A DNA stretch of 54,463 nucleotides from K189A clade bacterium (GTDB lineage Bacteria > Pseudomonadota > Gammaproteobacteria > Pseudomonadales > Azotimanducaceae): assembly GCA_902565895.1 (NCBI GenBank), contig CACFGV010000011.1, forward strand, positions 1 through 54,463, read 5' to 3'. A program made the translations under genes and the position numbers. Positions 1 through 7,878 of this stretch are shown in pieces (position 1 is the stretch's first letter; each line of letters opens with the position of its first letter). The notes beneath the pieces are model-generated. The model saw only the letters and a program-made list of their open reading frames with translations. It was not told the origin of the DNA and searched no databases.

Positions 1-254
1 CCCTGTCGCCGATTGGCTTATCTGCATTTTCGCGCTACTCACCGAAAAAATACGTCGGTCAGATGTTTGGTTTGTGGTTTTTGGCGTCTGCCATCGGCGG
101 TGTCTTGGCTGGCCTGTTGGGGGGCGAAGCCTTGGATACGGGTCTGAGCAGCATGTCGCCGGTATTCACCTTTATGATCAAGTATTACCTGGGAATTGCC
201 GCGGTCATGGTGGTTTTGGCGTTCATCATCGGCCGCTCTACAAAAGCTAAATAG
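1..254 (+). CDS. POT-family peptide/proton symporter, C-terminal fragment
   Basis: The reading frame is open from the left edge of the window (frame beginning at base 3) to a TAG at 252-254, so only the last 83 or so codons are present. The visible residues read LSPIGLSAFSRYSPKKYVGQ followed by a GLWFLASAIGGVLAG-type helix, a loop and a final hydrophobic helix ending in a short basic tail. The SP-x-GLS start and the G-LWFLA helix are typical of the last transmembrane segments of proton-dependent oligopeptide transporters (POT/PTR2), inner-membrane proteins that import di- and tripeptides. The start, the proton-coupling ExxER motif and most helices lie outside the window, so substrate cannot be judged. 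Confidence 0.8.
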   Translation, partial: LSPIGLSAFSRYSPKKYVGQMFGLWFLASAIGGVLAGLLGGEALDTGLSSMSPVFTFMIKYYLGIAAVMVVLAFIIGRSTKAK

Positions 255-280
255 CGACCTTAGCTCAGGCTGATTAACAT

Positions 281-745
281 TTATTCGGTCTCGCAGATTC
301 TGCGCAGAGCGGATAAGTGTCGGGCGTCCCAACCATTTTCGTACGCTTGTAGCTGTTCGCCAGCGTTGGTGCCCAGCCGCTCGAAACCGTGATGCAGCAA
401 CTCAACGAGTGTTCCCGAATACAGCGCCGTTAATCGGAACGTTGTGAATGTTGGTATGGGCCAGATCCAGGGACTGTCCTCGTCCAACCAATTGTTTTGA
501 TAACTCCATTCATTACCCGGTTGCCAACACAACGTGGGGCCACCAAAGCGCGCGCGAACGTTGTCGATATCCACGCTGAGTTCAATCGAGCCGTTAGCAC
601 CTTGCACAAAAGAGTCAATCGTGTGACCTATGCCATACCAGCTATTTAACCCAGAGAGGGTCTCAAACTTCTGCCAAATTGATGCGGGTTGTTTGTCTAT
701 ATACAACGCGCGTCGTACATAAAGAGGACCGATAGCGATGGCCAT
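281..745 (-). CDS. SRPBCC (START-like/AHSA1-type) domain protein
   Basis: A 154-residue soluble protein with no signal peptide. The layout fits a single SRPBCC (Bet v1/START-like) fold: an N-terminal strand and helix (ALYIDKQPASIWQKFETLSG), a central strand run, a FTTFRLTALYSGTLVELLHHG strand pair typical of AHSA1-like ligand-binding proteins, and a long C-terminal helix ending RHLSALRRICETE. Such proteins bind small hydrophobic ligands or act as cyclase/chaperone-like factors; no specific function can be assigned. It stands alone on the minus strand, convergent with the POT gene and 115 bp downstream of the hydrolase gene at 861-1832. The ATG at 745 has no obvious ribosome binding site. Confidence 0.7.
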   Translation of the reverse strand: MAIAIGPLYVRRALYIDKQPASIWQKFETLSGLNSWYGIGHTIDSFVQGANGSIELSVDIDNVRARFGGPTLCWQPGNEWSYQNNWLDEDSPWIWPIPTFTTFRLTALYSGTLVELLHHGFERLGTNAGEQLQAYENGWDARHLSALRRICETE

Positions 746-860
746 GGTACAGCTAATCTCTCAGTCGAAGGAGTTAGAGACGCTATCAGGCTTTTGTGTA
801 TTTGGATCAGACCTTGGCGCAATTAGCGACGAACGAGGTGATTTACGCGACGGTTGGTAG

Positions 861-1832
861 TTATCGCCTTAATTGTTCATCGAAAAAGTGACCGCAGTAG
901 CGATCCACCCAACTGTCCAGTTGCCAGTTTTCTAAAAACGCACCGTGGCCACCGCGGTCGATTAGATCGACCGTCACCGAATCGGGCAATTGCTGATAAA
1001 AGTGTGCGGGAATAATAGGATCATCTGCCGCCGCGACAATGTGCGCCTTTACGCCCGTCAGGGCCTGGCCGGACAAGTCATAAGCCGCGCAATAGGTTTC
1101 AGTATCGTCGAACTCCGAATGATACTTAATAAAGTAGTCAGTGAGTGAGGCGACGCTAGACAACTGCATGGCTGGGCCAAAATCATAAAGCGTTGGAAAA
1201 TGTCGCTGTTTTTCGCGAAATAGCTTGCGCCACTTAGTGACGAAGTAATTGCGGTAAATAAAGCTCGATTCAATCTGCCGCATGGTGGCGTATGGATCTA
1301 TCGCAGGACAGATGGCCAAGGTAGTTAGATCAGGAATAGCGCGAGCCAAACGCAGCGCAAAGTTACCCCCTAAAGAATAGCCGATTAAGCCGCAGGGAAT
1401 CTTTGTGCCGTCGGCGGGTTGTACTGCTGCCATTAGATGCTTTGCTAGCTCTATGACCTCATGACTCAACGCGGAGTGGAAGAGCCCGGAGTTTAAGTGG
1501 GCGGTATTGCCGTGATCCCGCAGATTTACACGAACAACACTGAAGCCTTGCTGCCACAGGTATTGCGCTGCAGATAGCACATAGGAGGATTGAGCGCTGC
1601 CCAGCCATCCAGGAATAATCATAATCAGCGGTGCCTGCGGATCATGGGGCTGGGCATTTTTGTGTACCACCAGCCGCACGTCAGCAACGTCGATGATCTC
1701 CTCTATGGTTCCAGCGATGAAGTCACTAATCCTTTGGGGCACAAGCGCTTTGCGCGCGACGCTGGAAAGTATTGTTTGCACATGGGGATTGGTCAGGCCT
1801 GGCGGTGGCGCAAAAGGTAGGTCGATGTTCAT
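861..1832 (-). CDS. YheT-family alpha/beta-fold hydrolase
   Basis: A 323-residue cytoplasmic serine hydrolase. The N-terminus (PPGLTNPHVQTILSS) is diagnostic of the YheT/EMB8 family. The oxyanion region PGWLGSAQSSY is near residue 75, the nucleophile elbow GYSLGG has its serine at 153, and the C-terminal catalytic histidine lies in DRGGHGAFLEN. Family members are putative esterases or acyltransferases of unknown physiological substrate. It starts 14 bp after the stop of the GumN-like gene and is probably the last gene of a three-gene minus-strand unit (MoaB-like, GumN-like, YheT-like). The ATG has a poor Shine-Dalgarno, which suggests translation coupled to the upstream gene. Confidence 0.88.
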   Translation of the reverse strand: MNIDLPFAPPPGLTNPHVQTILSSVARKALVPQRISDFIAGTIEEIIDVADVRLVVHKNAQPHDPQAPLIMIIPGWLGSAQSSYVLSAAQYLWQQGFSVVRVNLRDHGNTAHLNSGLFHSALSHEVIELAKHLMAAVQPADGTKIPCGLIGYSLGGNFALRLARAIPDLTTLAICPAIDPYATMRQIESSFIYRNYFVTKWRKLFREKQRHFPTLYDFGPAMQLSSVASLTDYFIKYHSEFDDTETYCAAYDLSGQALTGVKAHIVAAADDPIIPAHFYQQLPDSVTVDLIDRGGHGAFLENWQLDSWVDRYCGHFFDEQLRR

Positions 1833-1846
1833 TTAGTGTGCAAAAG

Positions 1847-2956
1847 TTAGTTGACTGAGATATCGCTGGAATAAATACGTTGGCCGGAAAAGCCGCGTCG
1901 GCGTAATTCGGTGATGATGCTTTGGGGTCCTGCTAAATGGGCTGAACCAACCAAAACGAAATAACTGCCAGAGCTTTGCAGCATTTTGGCAATGCCTGAG
2001 GCCATATTGACGTTGCGGTCATCCAACAGCTTACGCATGAACTGCTGTGCCTCCGGCGAAGTGCCCGTTTGCTCGCGAATCAATTCACCAAGACGGCGGT
2101 CGTCACCCCGTGCCCAAGCGCCTAGCAGGTCGTCGGTTTGTTCGGCGAGTTCGTCAAACTGCGCTAAAGCGTCGCGCAACATCGCGCGTTGCACGTTTAG
2201 CGGTTGTCCTAGCAGCAGCGCAAGTTGAGCGTCGACGCTTTCTAGTTCAAGCAGATTTTCAGGTTCAATGCGGGCGCTGTAGTGCGCTTCCATGCCTAGA
2301 GTTGGATCGTAGCCCATAGCCATGATCGCGAAGACCGACAGTTGCTGGGATATCAGTGCCGGATTAAAGCCTTGCATCTGTTCTAACGGCAGACCATACA
2401 CTAAGGCATAGCGGTTGAGCTGTTTGTAAGTTGCTGGGCTCAGCACATCGCGCAACGTGCCCTGTTCTAGTAACGAATAGCTGAGCATTTTTTGTTGCAT
2501 TTGTTCCGGTTGAATTTTGTCAATCGCGGCTTCGACCACCAGTTTTTCGCTGGCTTGAAACGCCTGCTCGTATTGGCGCGGGAGAGGGTAGAAGCCCTCT
2601 TTCAATACGTGGACGGTGCCCCCTAGATAGACGGTTGCTTGGCCACTTTGGTAGCGCCACAAAAACAATGGATGGTTTTCGTCAATAGGCTTGAGGTCGA
2701 TTGCGCGTCCTATCGCAGTGCTGTCTATGCTGACGATCTCGCAGTAGCCCTCGCGCGTGCCGCGAGCTTGCTCGCATTGTTGTTTGGCGGCTGCTGACGC
2801 GGCCACACGATTGGGATGGTTGGTGCTACGAAATACCTGGGTCGGGTCGCCGCTAAAGACAGCTGTACTTTGGTGTGTGTCGGCATAGCTGCTTGTCAGT
2901 CCGCTAAAGGCTGAAACAAGCAGTAGGCCAAGAACCATTAGGCCGCGTTGCTTCAT
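1847..2956 (-). CDS. TraB/GumN-family protein (putative tiki-like protease), exported
   Basis: A 369-residue protein. A signal peptide is clear (about residues 1-25, basic MKQR then a hydrophobic stretch ending near SSYA), so the mature protein is periplasmic or envelope-attached. The mature part begins with the TraB/GumN core FLWRYQSGQATVYLGGTVHV (residues 98-117), where the GxxH motif supplies a likely metal-binding histidine, then KLVVEAA with a conserved glutamate. It ends with FVLVGSAHLAGPQSIITELRRRG, the second conserved histidine motif. The family is related to the Tiki metalloproteases; substrates in bacteria are unknown. Its start overlaps the stop of the MoaB-like gene by 4 bp (ATGA), so the two are translationally coupled. 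Confidence 0.85.
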   Translation of the reverse strand: MKQRGLMVLGLLLVSAFSGLTSSYADTHQSTAVFSGDPTQVFRSTNHPNRVAASAAAKQQCEQARGTREGYCEIVSIDSTAIGRAIDLKPIDENHPLFLWRYQSGQATVYLGGTVHVLKEGFYPLPRQYEQAFQASEKLVVEAAIDKIQPEQMQQKMLSYSLLEQGTLRDVLSPATYKQLNRYALVYGLPLEQMQGFNPALISQQLSVFAIMAMGYDPTLGMEAHYSARIEPENLLELESVDAQLALLLGQPLNVQRAMLRDALAQFDELAEQTDDLLGAWARGDDRRLGELIREQTGTSPEAQQFMRKLLDDRNVNMASGIAKMLQSSGSYFVLVGSAHLAGPQSIITELRRRGFSGQRIYSSDISVN

Positions 2957-3708
2957 TCGGTGAGTCCCATGTCTTCCGGTGTTTCGCCGATAGCTTCCAC
3001 AGCAGCCATGATGCGAGCGGCCACGGTGGCGAGAAGGTCAGTGCTGGTGCCGCGGATGACCAACATGGTGCCGTAGCGCTCATCGCGAAAGAACGGATAG
3101 CTGCCAATGTCGACGTCGCTGTATTCATCTTGCAGTGCGCTCAAGGCATCGGCGATTTGGCTCTCGCCGGTATAAGCCCGAATCGAGTGGCTGTGCACCA
3201 CCGGGCCACTGCGCAGTTTGCCCTCTAGGCTCGACAGCATAGCTTGCATAATCATCGGAATGCCGGCCATGACGTAAACATTGTCCATGGCAAACCCTTG
3301 GGGCCCGCCTGTAGGGTTGTCGACCAAACTCGCGCCCTTGGGTACCCGGGCCATGCGCAAACGGGAGGCCATGACATCGTCCGGTGCCGGTCGAACGCGA
3401 ATACGTGCAGCAATGTCTGGGTCCTCGACCAGTTCCACGCCGAACGCTTTGGCTATGCATTCGGCGGTAATGTCGTCATGGGTAGGTCCAATGCCCCCTG
3501 TTGTGAAGACATAGTCGTACGCGCCCCGCACCTCATTTACGGTGTCCACAATAATGTTCTCAACATCGGGTATGACGCGACAGTGGCGTACTTGAATACC
3601 CCAGCCACCTAGCGTGGTGGCAAGATGTGAAATGTTTACATCTTGAGTTCGGCCCGAGAGGATCTCGTTGCCAATAATCAAAACACAGGCTGTGACGGCT
3701 TCGCTCAT
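2953..3708 (-). CDS. Competence/damage-inducible protein CinA-like, MoaB/Mog (molybdopterin-binding) domain
   Basis: A 251-residue protein containing the MoCF/MoaB-Mog domain: ACVLIIGNEILSGRTQDVN near residue 8, DYVFTTGGIGPTHDDITAECIAKAFG near residue 64, and GFAMDNVYVMAGIPMIMQAM near residue 137. These are the molybdopterin-binding loops as arranged in CinA N-terminal domains. The C-terminal CinA deamidase domain is absent, so this is the short MoaB-only type (about 250 aa), usually annotated as competence/damage-inducible protein A. Its true role (nucleotide pyrophosphatase-like or cofactor related) is uncertain. It heads a minus-strand unit with the GumN-like gene (4-bp overlap) and lies 15 bp after the crotonase gene stop, so it may be cotranscribed with that gene. 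Confidence 0.85.
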   Translation of the reverse strand: MSEAVTACVLIIGNEILSGRTQDVNISHLATTLGGWGIQVRHCRVIPDVENIIVDTVNEVRGAYDYVFTTGGIGPTHDDITAECIAKAFGVELVEDPDIAARIRVRPAPDDVMASRLRMARVPKGASLVDNPTGGPQGFAMDNVYVMAGIPMIMQAMLSSLEGKLRSGPVVHSHSIRAYTGESQIADALSALQDEYSDVDIGSYPFFRDERYGTMLVIRGTSTDLLATVAARIMAAVEAIGETPEDMGLTE

Positions 3709-3723
3709 AGGGTTTATCCAGAT

Positions 3724-4527
3724 TTAACTATTTTTGAATTGCGGCTTTTCTTTGGCGGCGAACGCCCGGCGGCCTTCTTTGTAATCGTCGCTGTCAAAGC
3801 AAGCATCCACCAGGTCGCGCACTTGCTGGACTTCGTCAGGCCGGCTACCACGTTCCCAGGTTGCGACGGCGGACTTAGCGGCGCGCACGGTCATGGGGGC
3901 GTTTCCTGCAATGCGCTGGGCGTACTCGATGCACTGGGCCTCAATCACATCGCGTTCTGCAATAAAGTTGATAAGGCCCATTTGCAGCGCCTCGTCCGCG
4001 GGCATGAAGCGCGCTGAGAACATGATGTCTTTGGCGCGGCTTGGGCCTACCAGTCGTGACAACTTTGCCAGCCCTTCATATTCATAACCCAGGCCTAACT
4101 TGGCGGCTGGGATACCAAAGCTTGAGTCGGGGCTGGCGAAACGAATATCTGCTGACAGTGCAGTGGCTAGGCCGCCACCGATACAATAACCCTCGATTAG
4201 GGCGATCAGTGGCTTATCTAAGGTATCCAGCCACCGGGTAGCGCGGCCGGCGACTTCCCCGTAGCTGCGCCTTTGCTCCGCGTTGGCCCGCTTCTCACCG
4301 AACTCTGATATGTCGGCCCCCGAGACAAAGGCCTTGCCGCCTGCCCCGCGCATGACCACTACACGCACGGCGTCGTTGTGTTGAAAGTACTCGAGGGCAT
4401 CGCCCATGCCTTGCCACATTTCCAACGACAAAGCGTTATGGCGGGCGGGGTTGTTAAAGGTCATCCAGCCAATGCCCTGGTCGTCCACATGGGCGAGCAT
4501 ACGCTCGGTTGCGAGTTGCAAAGTCAT
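3724..4527 (-). CDS. Enoyl-CoA hydratase/isomerase (crotonase) family protein lacking both canonical catalytic glutamates
   Basis: About 267 residues from the ATG at 4527; a longer TTG start at 4542 is possible, but GGAG lies 9 bp before this ATG. The crotonase fold is clear: NNPARHNALS near residue 25, AFVSGADISEF (oxyanion region and CoA-binding loop) near residue 70, and the GYCIGGGLATALSADIRFAS helix. At the two positions that carry the acid/base glutamates in classical enoyl-CoA hydratase (GGG-x-E and PE-x-x-LG), this protein has GGGLA and IPAAKLGLG, so neither glutamate is kept. It may be an isomerase, a hydrolase or another crotonase reaction rather than a hydratase. It is divergent from the acyl-CoA dehydrogenase gene at 4711 across a 183-bp region, suggesting a shared acyl-CoA pathway. 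Confidence 0.85.
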   Translation of the reverse strand: MTLQLATERMLAHVDDQGIGWMTFNNPARHNALSLEMWQGMGDALEYFQHNDAVRVVVMRGAGGKAFVSGADISEFGEKRANAEQRRSYGEVAGRATRWLDTLDKPLIALIEGYCIGGGLATALSADIRFASPDSSFGIPAAKLGLGYEYEGLAKLSRLVGPSRAKDIMFSARFMPADEALQMGLINFIAERDVIEAQCIEYAQRIAGNAPMTVRAAKSAVATWERGSRPDEVQQVRDLVDACFDSDDYKEGRRAFAAKEKPQFKNS

Positions 4528-4710
4528 GGGTACGTGCTCCAATCGTTAATGCCAAAGTGATCGGCCTAGCACGCCATGATATTTGGTTTCGTAGCGCACC
4601 GCCTTATACTCAGGCGAAAAACACAGGCTTTTTTGTTGCGGGAGCAGTGGTAGTCCACGACTCAGTCAATAAAAGGGAAGCAATTGAGCAGACATTAACA
4701 GGGGGTGTGC

Positions 4711-5877
4711 ATGGATTTTTCCTTAACAGATGACCAGGAGCTTATCCGCGCCGCGGTCGCAAAAGTTTGTGCAGATTACCCAGACGAGTACTGGGCAGAG
4801 CGCGATCAGAATCATGACTTCCCATGGGATTTTTATAACGCTATGGCTAATGCCGGCTGGATCGGCACAGCGATTCCAGAGGCCTATGGCGGCAGCGGCA
4901 TGGGCATCACCGAAGCCAGTTTGGTGTTGGAGGAAGTCGCCGCCAGTGGCGCTGCCATGAACGGTGCAACACCACTGCATTTGTCGATGTTTGGCATGGA
5001 ACCGGTGGTGAAATACGGTTCGGAAGAGATGAAGCAAATGTACCTGCCCCGAGTGGCGGCGGGCGAGATGCATGTGGCCTTTGGCGTCACCGAACCCGAT
5101 GCGGGCACGGATACCACTTCAATTACTACCGCCGCTAAGCGTGAAGGCGATTACTACATCGTTAAAGGGCGCAAAGTGTGGACCACCAAGGCCTTACAGT
5201 CTGAACGCGTGCTGTTGTTGGTTAGAACCACGCCCAGAGACAAAGTAGAGCGGCGCACCGACGGCATGACCCTGCTGCTGGCGGAATTGCAGCGGGACGA
5301 AGTGACCATTTCGCCGATAGACAAAGTAGGTCGCAATGCAGTCGCCACCTGTGAGGTGGTGTACGACAACTTGCCGGTCAAGGTCACAGATCGAGTGGGC
5401 GAGGAAGGTAAAGGCTTTAGTTATCTTATTTCGGGGCTAAATGCAGAGCGCATTCTGATCGCGGCAGAGGCTCTAGGTATAGGCAAAGCCGCACTTCGCC
5501 GTGCGGTGAATTACGCAAACGAGCGGGTGGTCTTTGGTCGACCTATTGGCAAAAACCAGGGGGTGGCGTTTCCGCTGGCCGAAGCCAAGATGCGTTTAGA
5601 CGCAGCAGAGCTGATGATTCGCAAAGCGGCCTGGATGCTTGATAACGACCTACCCTGCGGCGCAGAAGCGAACATGGCGAAGTGGCTTGCAGCAGACGCT
5701 GGCTTTTTGGCTGCGGACCAAGCGGTGCAGACCCATGGCGGCTTCGGTTATGCGCGGGAGTATCATGTTGAACGCTATTGGCGCGAAGCGCGATTAATGA
5801 AAATCGCACCTATTTCTCAAGAGATGATTCAGAATTTTGTCAGCGAGCACGTATTGGATTTGCCCCGTTCGTACTGA
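4711..5877 (+). CDS. Acyl-CoA dehydrogenase family protein
   Basis: About 388 residues, MDFSLTDDQELIRAAV at the N-terminus. The ATG at 4711 is preferred to the in-frame GTG at 4705 because the AGGGGGT Shine-Dalgarno (about 4700-4706) then sits at normal spacing and the family N-terminus matches. The N-terminal helical domain, the FAD/substrate beta domain (AFGVTEPDAGTDTTSITTAA near residue 125) and the C-terminal helical domain (ERVVFGRPIGKNQGVAFPLA, then QAVQTHGGFGYAREYHVERYWREAR) are complete. The usual base position (xEGTSE-x-Q) reads IAPISQEMI here, so the canonical MCAD-type glutamate is not evident. It oxidises an acyl-CoA of unknown chain type, passing electrons to ETF. Divergent from the crotonase gene. 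Confidence 0.93.
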   Translation: MDFSLTDDQELIRAAVAKVCADYPDEYWAERDQNHDFPWDFYNAMANAGWIGTAIPEAYGGSGMGITEASLVLEEVAASGAAMNGATPLHLSMFGMEPVVKYGSEEMKQMYLPRVAAGEMHVAFGVTEPDAGTDTTSITTAAKREGDYYIVKGRKVWTTKALQSERVLLLVRTTPRDKVERRTDGMTLLLAELQRDEVTISPIDKVGRNAVATCEVVYDNLPVKVTDRVGEEGKGFSYLISGLNAERILIAAEALGIGKAALRRAVNYANERVVFGRPIGKNQGVAFPLAEAKMRLDAAELMIRKAAWMLDNDLPCGAEANMAKWLAADAGFLAADQAVQTHGGFGYAREYHVERYWREARLMKIAPISQEMIQNFVSEHVLDLPRSY

Positions 5878-5923
5878 TTTTCTTTTCTAATTTGGCAATA
5901 ACTGTGAGTTCATCGGCAGATTG

Positions 5924-5940
5924 CTACCGCCCGTCGGTAG
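5924..5940. other. Small perfect hairpin downstream of an acyl-CoA dehydrogenase gene
   Basis: CTACCG (5924-5929), loop CCCGT, CGGTAG (5935-5940). No T tract follows, so it is not a standard intrinsic terminator; it could stabilise the 3' end of the preceding message. The rest of the gap (5878-6014) shows nothing else I recognise. Confidence 0.3.
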
Positions 5941-6025
5941 AACCGGTTCTGGCGTCGATTATTTCGGCACATTTTGCACAGACTAAATCGTAAGCAGGCG
6001 CCTAGGTGCCGCGTGGAGGTGTTTT

Positions 6026-6307
6026 GTGCAAGCTGCGTTGGCTCAAATCGAGGCTCATAACTGTCACCGACCAGATACTCTTGAACGCAAACAAAATGCT
6101 TTGCGCGCCGTGCTTCAAGCGGTGTCGTTAACCCAACGTTACTTGGCGAAATCTAGGAAATCTCCAAAAGATTTGGCTGCTGAAGCAGAGATCGCGGAAC
6201 AGTGGACTCATGCGGCAAGCTGCTTGGATGACATCGGCGATTGGACCTTGGCGCAAAAATGTTTTCGCAGTGCAAGGTACTGGCAGCAGCAAAATCCCTA
6301 CCTTTAA
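6026..6307 (+). CDS. Small conserved-looking hypothetical protein (93 aa)
   Basis: A GTG start with a perfect GGAGGT Shine-Dalgarno at 6015-6020, 5 bp upstream, makes this a credible gene despite its size. The product is soluble and almost entirely helical by eye: AALAQIEAH, ERKQNALRAVLQAVSLTQRYLAKSR, AAEAEIAEQWTHAASCLDDIG, AQKCFRSARYWQQQNPYL. The second half resembles a single TPR-like helical hairpin (W-x-x-A-x-x-C-x-x-D-I-x-D-W-x-x-A-x-K-C). I do not recognise a family. It is convergent with the uracil-DNA glycosylase gene, with 18 bp between the stops. Confidence 0.65.
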   Translation: MQAALAQIEAHNCHRPDTLERKQNALRAVLQAVSLTQRYLAKSRKSPKDLAAEAEIAEQWTHAASCLDDIGDWTLAQKCFRSARYWQQQNPYL

Positions 6308-6325
6308 TCCCTTAGAGAACCCAGC

Positions 6326-6925
6326 TTAGTTTCCAAGCGCGCTTTTTACCCGTTGCTGCAGATACGGCACGATCTCGGCTTTTACCCAGGGGTTTCGCTG
6401 TAGCCAGCGGGTGTTGCGGGGGCTTGGATGGGGCAACGGTACCACCGCAGGCGTGTAGTCCTTCCAACCTCGCACAATCTCAGTAAGCGTTGACGCTTTA
6501 TTTGGCTGTAAGTGCCAATCAATGGCGTAACGGCCTACTGCTATGGTGAGCTCGATGTGTTGCAAATGACTGAGCAATGGACTGCGCCAGGTCTTAGCGC
6601 ACTCATGCCGTGGTGGTAAGTCGCCGCCATTACCGCGACCCGGATAGCAAAATCCCATAGGCACCAGTGCGATGTGTTGCTCGTCATAGAAGATCGTCTC
6701 GTTGACGCCCAGCCAGCGTCGCAATCGATCGCCGCTGGGGTCATTGAATGGAATGCCTGTTTTATGCACCGCACTGCCAGGGGCTTGGCCGACAATCAGA
6801 ATCCGTGCACTAGGGTGTGCTTGTAACACCGGACGTGGGCCAAGGGGTAAATGCTCGCGGCATAGATCGCAGCTGTCTATATCGGACCGCAGACGTGCGA
6901 ATACTGAGCTGTCTGCAGTGGTCAT
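6326..6925 (-). CDS. Uracil-DNA glycosylase family protein
   Basis: 199 residues from the ATG at 6925, chosen because AGGGG lies 7 bp upstream and the longer frame only overlaps the neighbouring gene. CDLCREHLPLGPRPVLQ near residue 20 begins the domain; LIVGQAPGSAVHKTGIPFND is the uracil-pocket/water-activating motif with the GQAPG loop, followed by SGDRLRRWLG. The C-terminal DNA-intercalation loop reads PLPHPSPRNTRW. These are the hallmarks of the HPSPRN-type UDG-superfamily proteins. It would excise uracil or related bases from DNA in the cytoplasm; the lack of a cysteine array argues against a family 4 Fe-S enzyme. It follows the CitE-like gene by 13 bp and probably shares its transcript. 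Confidence 0.85.
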   Translation of the reverse strand: MTTADSSVFARLRSDIDSCDLCREHLPLGPRPVLQAHPSARILIVGQAPGSAVHKTGIPFNDPSGDRLRRWLGVNETIFYDEQHIALVPMGFCYPGRGNGGDLPPRHECAKTWRSPLLSHLQHIELTIAVGRYAIDWHLQPNKASTLTEIVRGWKDYTPAVVPLPHPSPRNTRWLQRNPWVKAEIVPYLQQRVKSALGN

Positions 6926-6938
6926 GGTGATGCCCCTG

Positions 6939-7868
6939 TTACAGCCCGTAAAGCTCGGCTCGATCCAGTAGGTTCTGCACCAGACGCATACTGGCGGCAT
7001 CCACCATAACTCCGTCCACCGCAATAGCGCCTTGGCCATTGGCAAGGGCTGCTGCAAAAGCGGCTTGTTGTTTGCGCGCTTGGGTGACGGCTTCTGGGCT
7101 GGGTGCAAAAGCACGTTGCAGATGCTCCACCTGGCTGGGATGGATGGCCCACTTGCCGAACATGCCTAGTGTGGCTGCGTTTTTTGCTTCGGTTTGTAAT
7201 GTGTCCAAGTCTTTAAAATCGGCGTAAGGACCGTCGATAGGATCGAGTCCATAGGCATGGCAGGTGGTAATGAGCTTGTAGCGTGGGTAGTGCCAGATGT
7301 CTGGCGGATAGTCGCCAGTGCTGCCAATAGCGTTCAAGCGCATATGCTGGCTCGCGGAATAGTCGCCCAAGCCAAAAATCAGCGACTCTAATCGGTCAGA
7401 GGCGCCCGCGATGTCCTCGATGTGCAGCAGTCCGCTGACATCCTCAATCAGACCCTCTATACCAATGCGATTCTGCAATCCGAGTTTTTGCTCAAGCTGG
7501 TCCAGTAGTAAGTGTACGAAGTGCACATCCGCAGCTTGATTGGTTTTTGCTAAAACCAGAGTACTGATCTGCGCACCGGCATGGCTTACCAAGTGGATGA
7601 TGTCCTCGTGACACCAAGGAGTATCAGTGGCATTGATGCGCACGGAAATGCTTGTTGCCTGCCATTGATGCTCAGTGAGGGCCTTTATCACCTGCCCTCG
7701 GGCTAGTTCTTTCGCATTGGGGGCAACTGCGTCCTCAAGATCCAGGATGATGCTATCCACCGTTAAGGCTTCGGCTTTGGCCAGCATTTTCTCTGAACTG
7801 CCGGGCACGGAAAGTTGGCAACGACGAGGTCGCAGCGGTTGGGGTCGGGGTATGTTGAGGCGCAGCAT
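6939..7868 (-). CDS. HpcH/HpaI aldolase / CitE-like CoA-ester lyase
   Basis: About 309 residues from ATG 7868; an in-frame GTG at 7910 would overlap the preceding gene by 32 bp and add residues without family support. RRCQLSVPGSSEKMLAKA at the N-terminus, DSIILDLEDAVAP (metal/CoA site, about residues 39-50), SVRINATDTPW (substrate arginine) and GIEGLIEDVSGL fit the citrate lyase beta/malyl-CoA lyase superfamily. GMFGKWAIHPSQVEHLQRAFAPS closes the barrel. Family members cleave or make beta-hydroxyacyl-CoA such as L-malyl-, methylmalyl- or citramalyl-CoA; which of these applies here is unknown. Sits between an alpha/beta hydrolase (10-bp gap) and the glycosylase gene on the minus strand. Confidence 0.87.
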   Translation of the reverse strand: MLRLNIPRPQPLRPRRCQLSVPGSSEKMLAKAEALTVDSIILDLEDAVAPNAKELARGQVIKALTEHQWQATSISVRINATDTPWCHEDIIHLVSHAGAQISTLVLAKTNQAADVHFVHLLLDQLEQKLGLQNRIGIEGLIEDVSGLLHIEDIAGASDRLESLIFGLGDYSASQHMRLNAIGSTGDYPPDIWHYPRYKLITTCHAYGLDPIDGPYADFKDLDTLQTEAKNAATLGMFGKWAIHPSQVEHLQRAFAPSPEAVTQARKQQAAFAAALANGQGAIAVDGVMVDAASMRLVQNLLDRAELYGL

Positions 7869-7878
7869 GGGCAACAGT

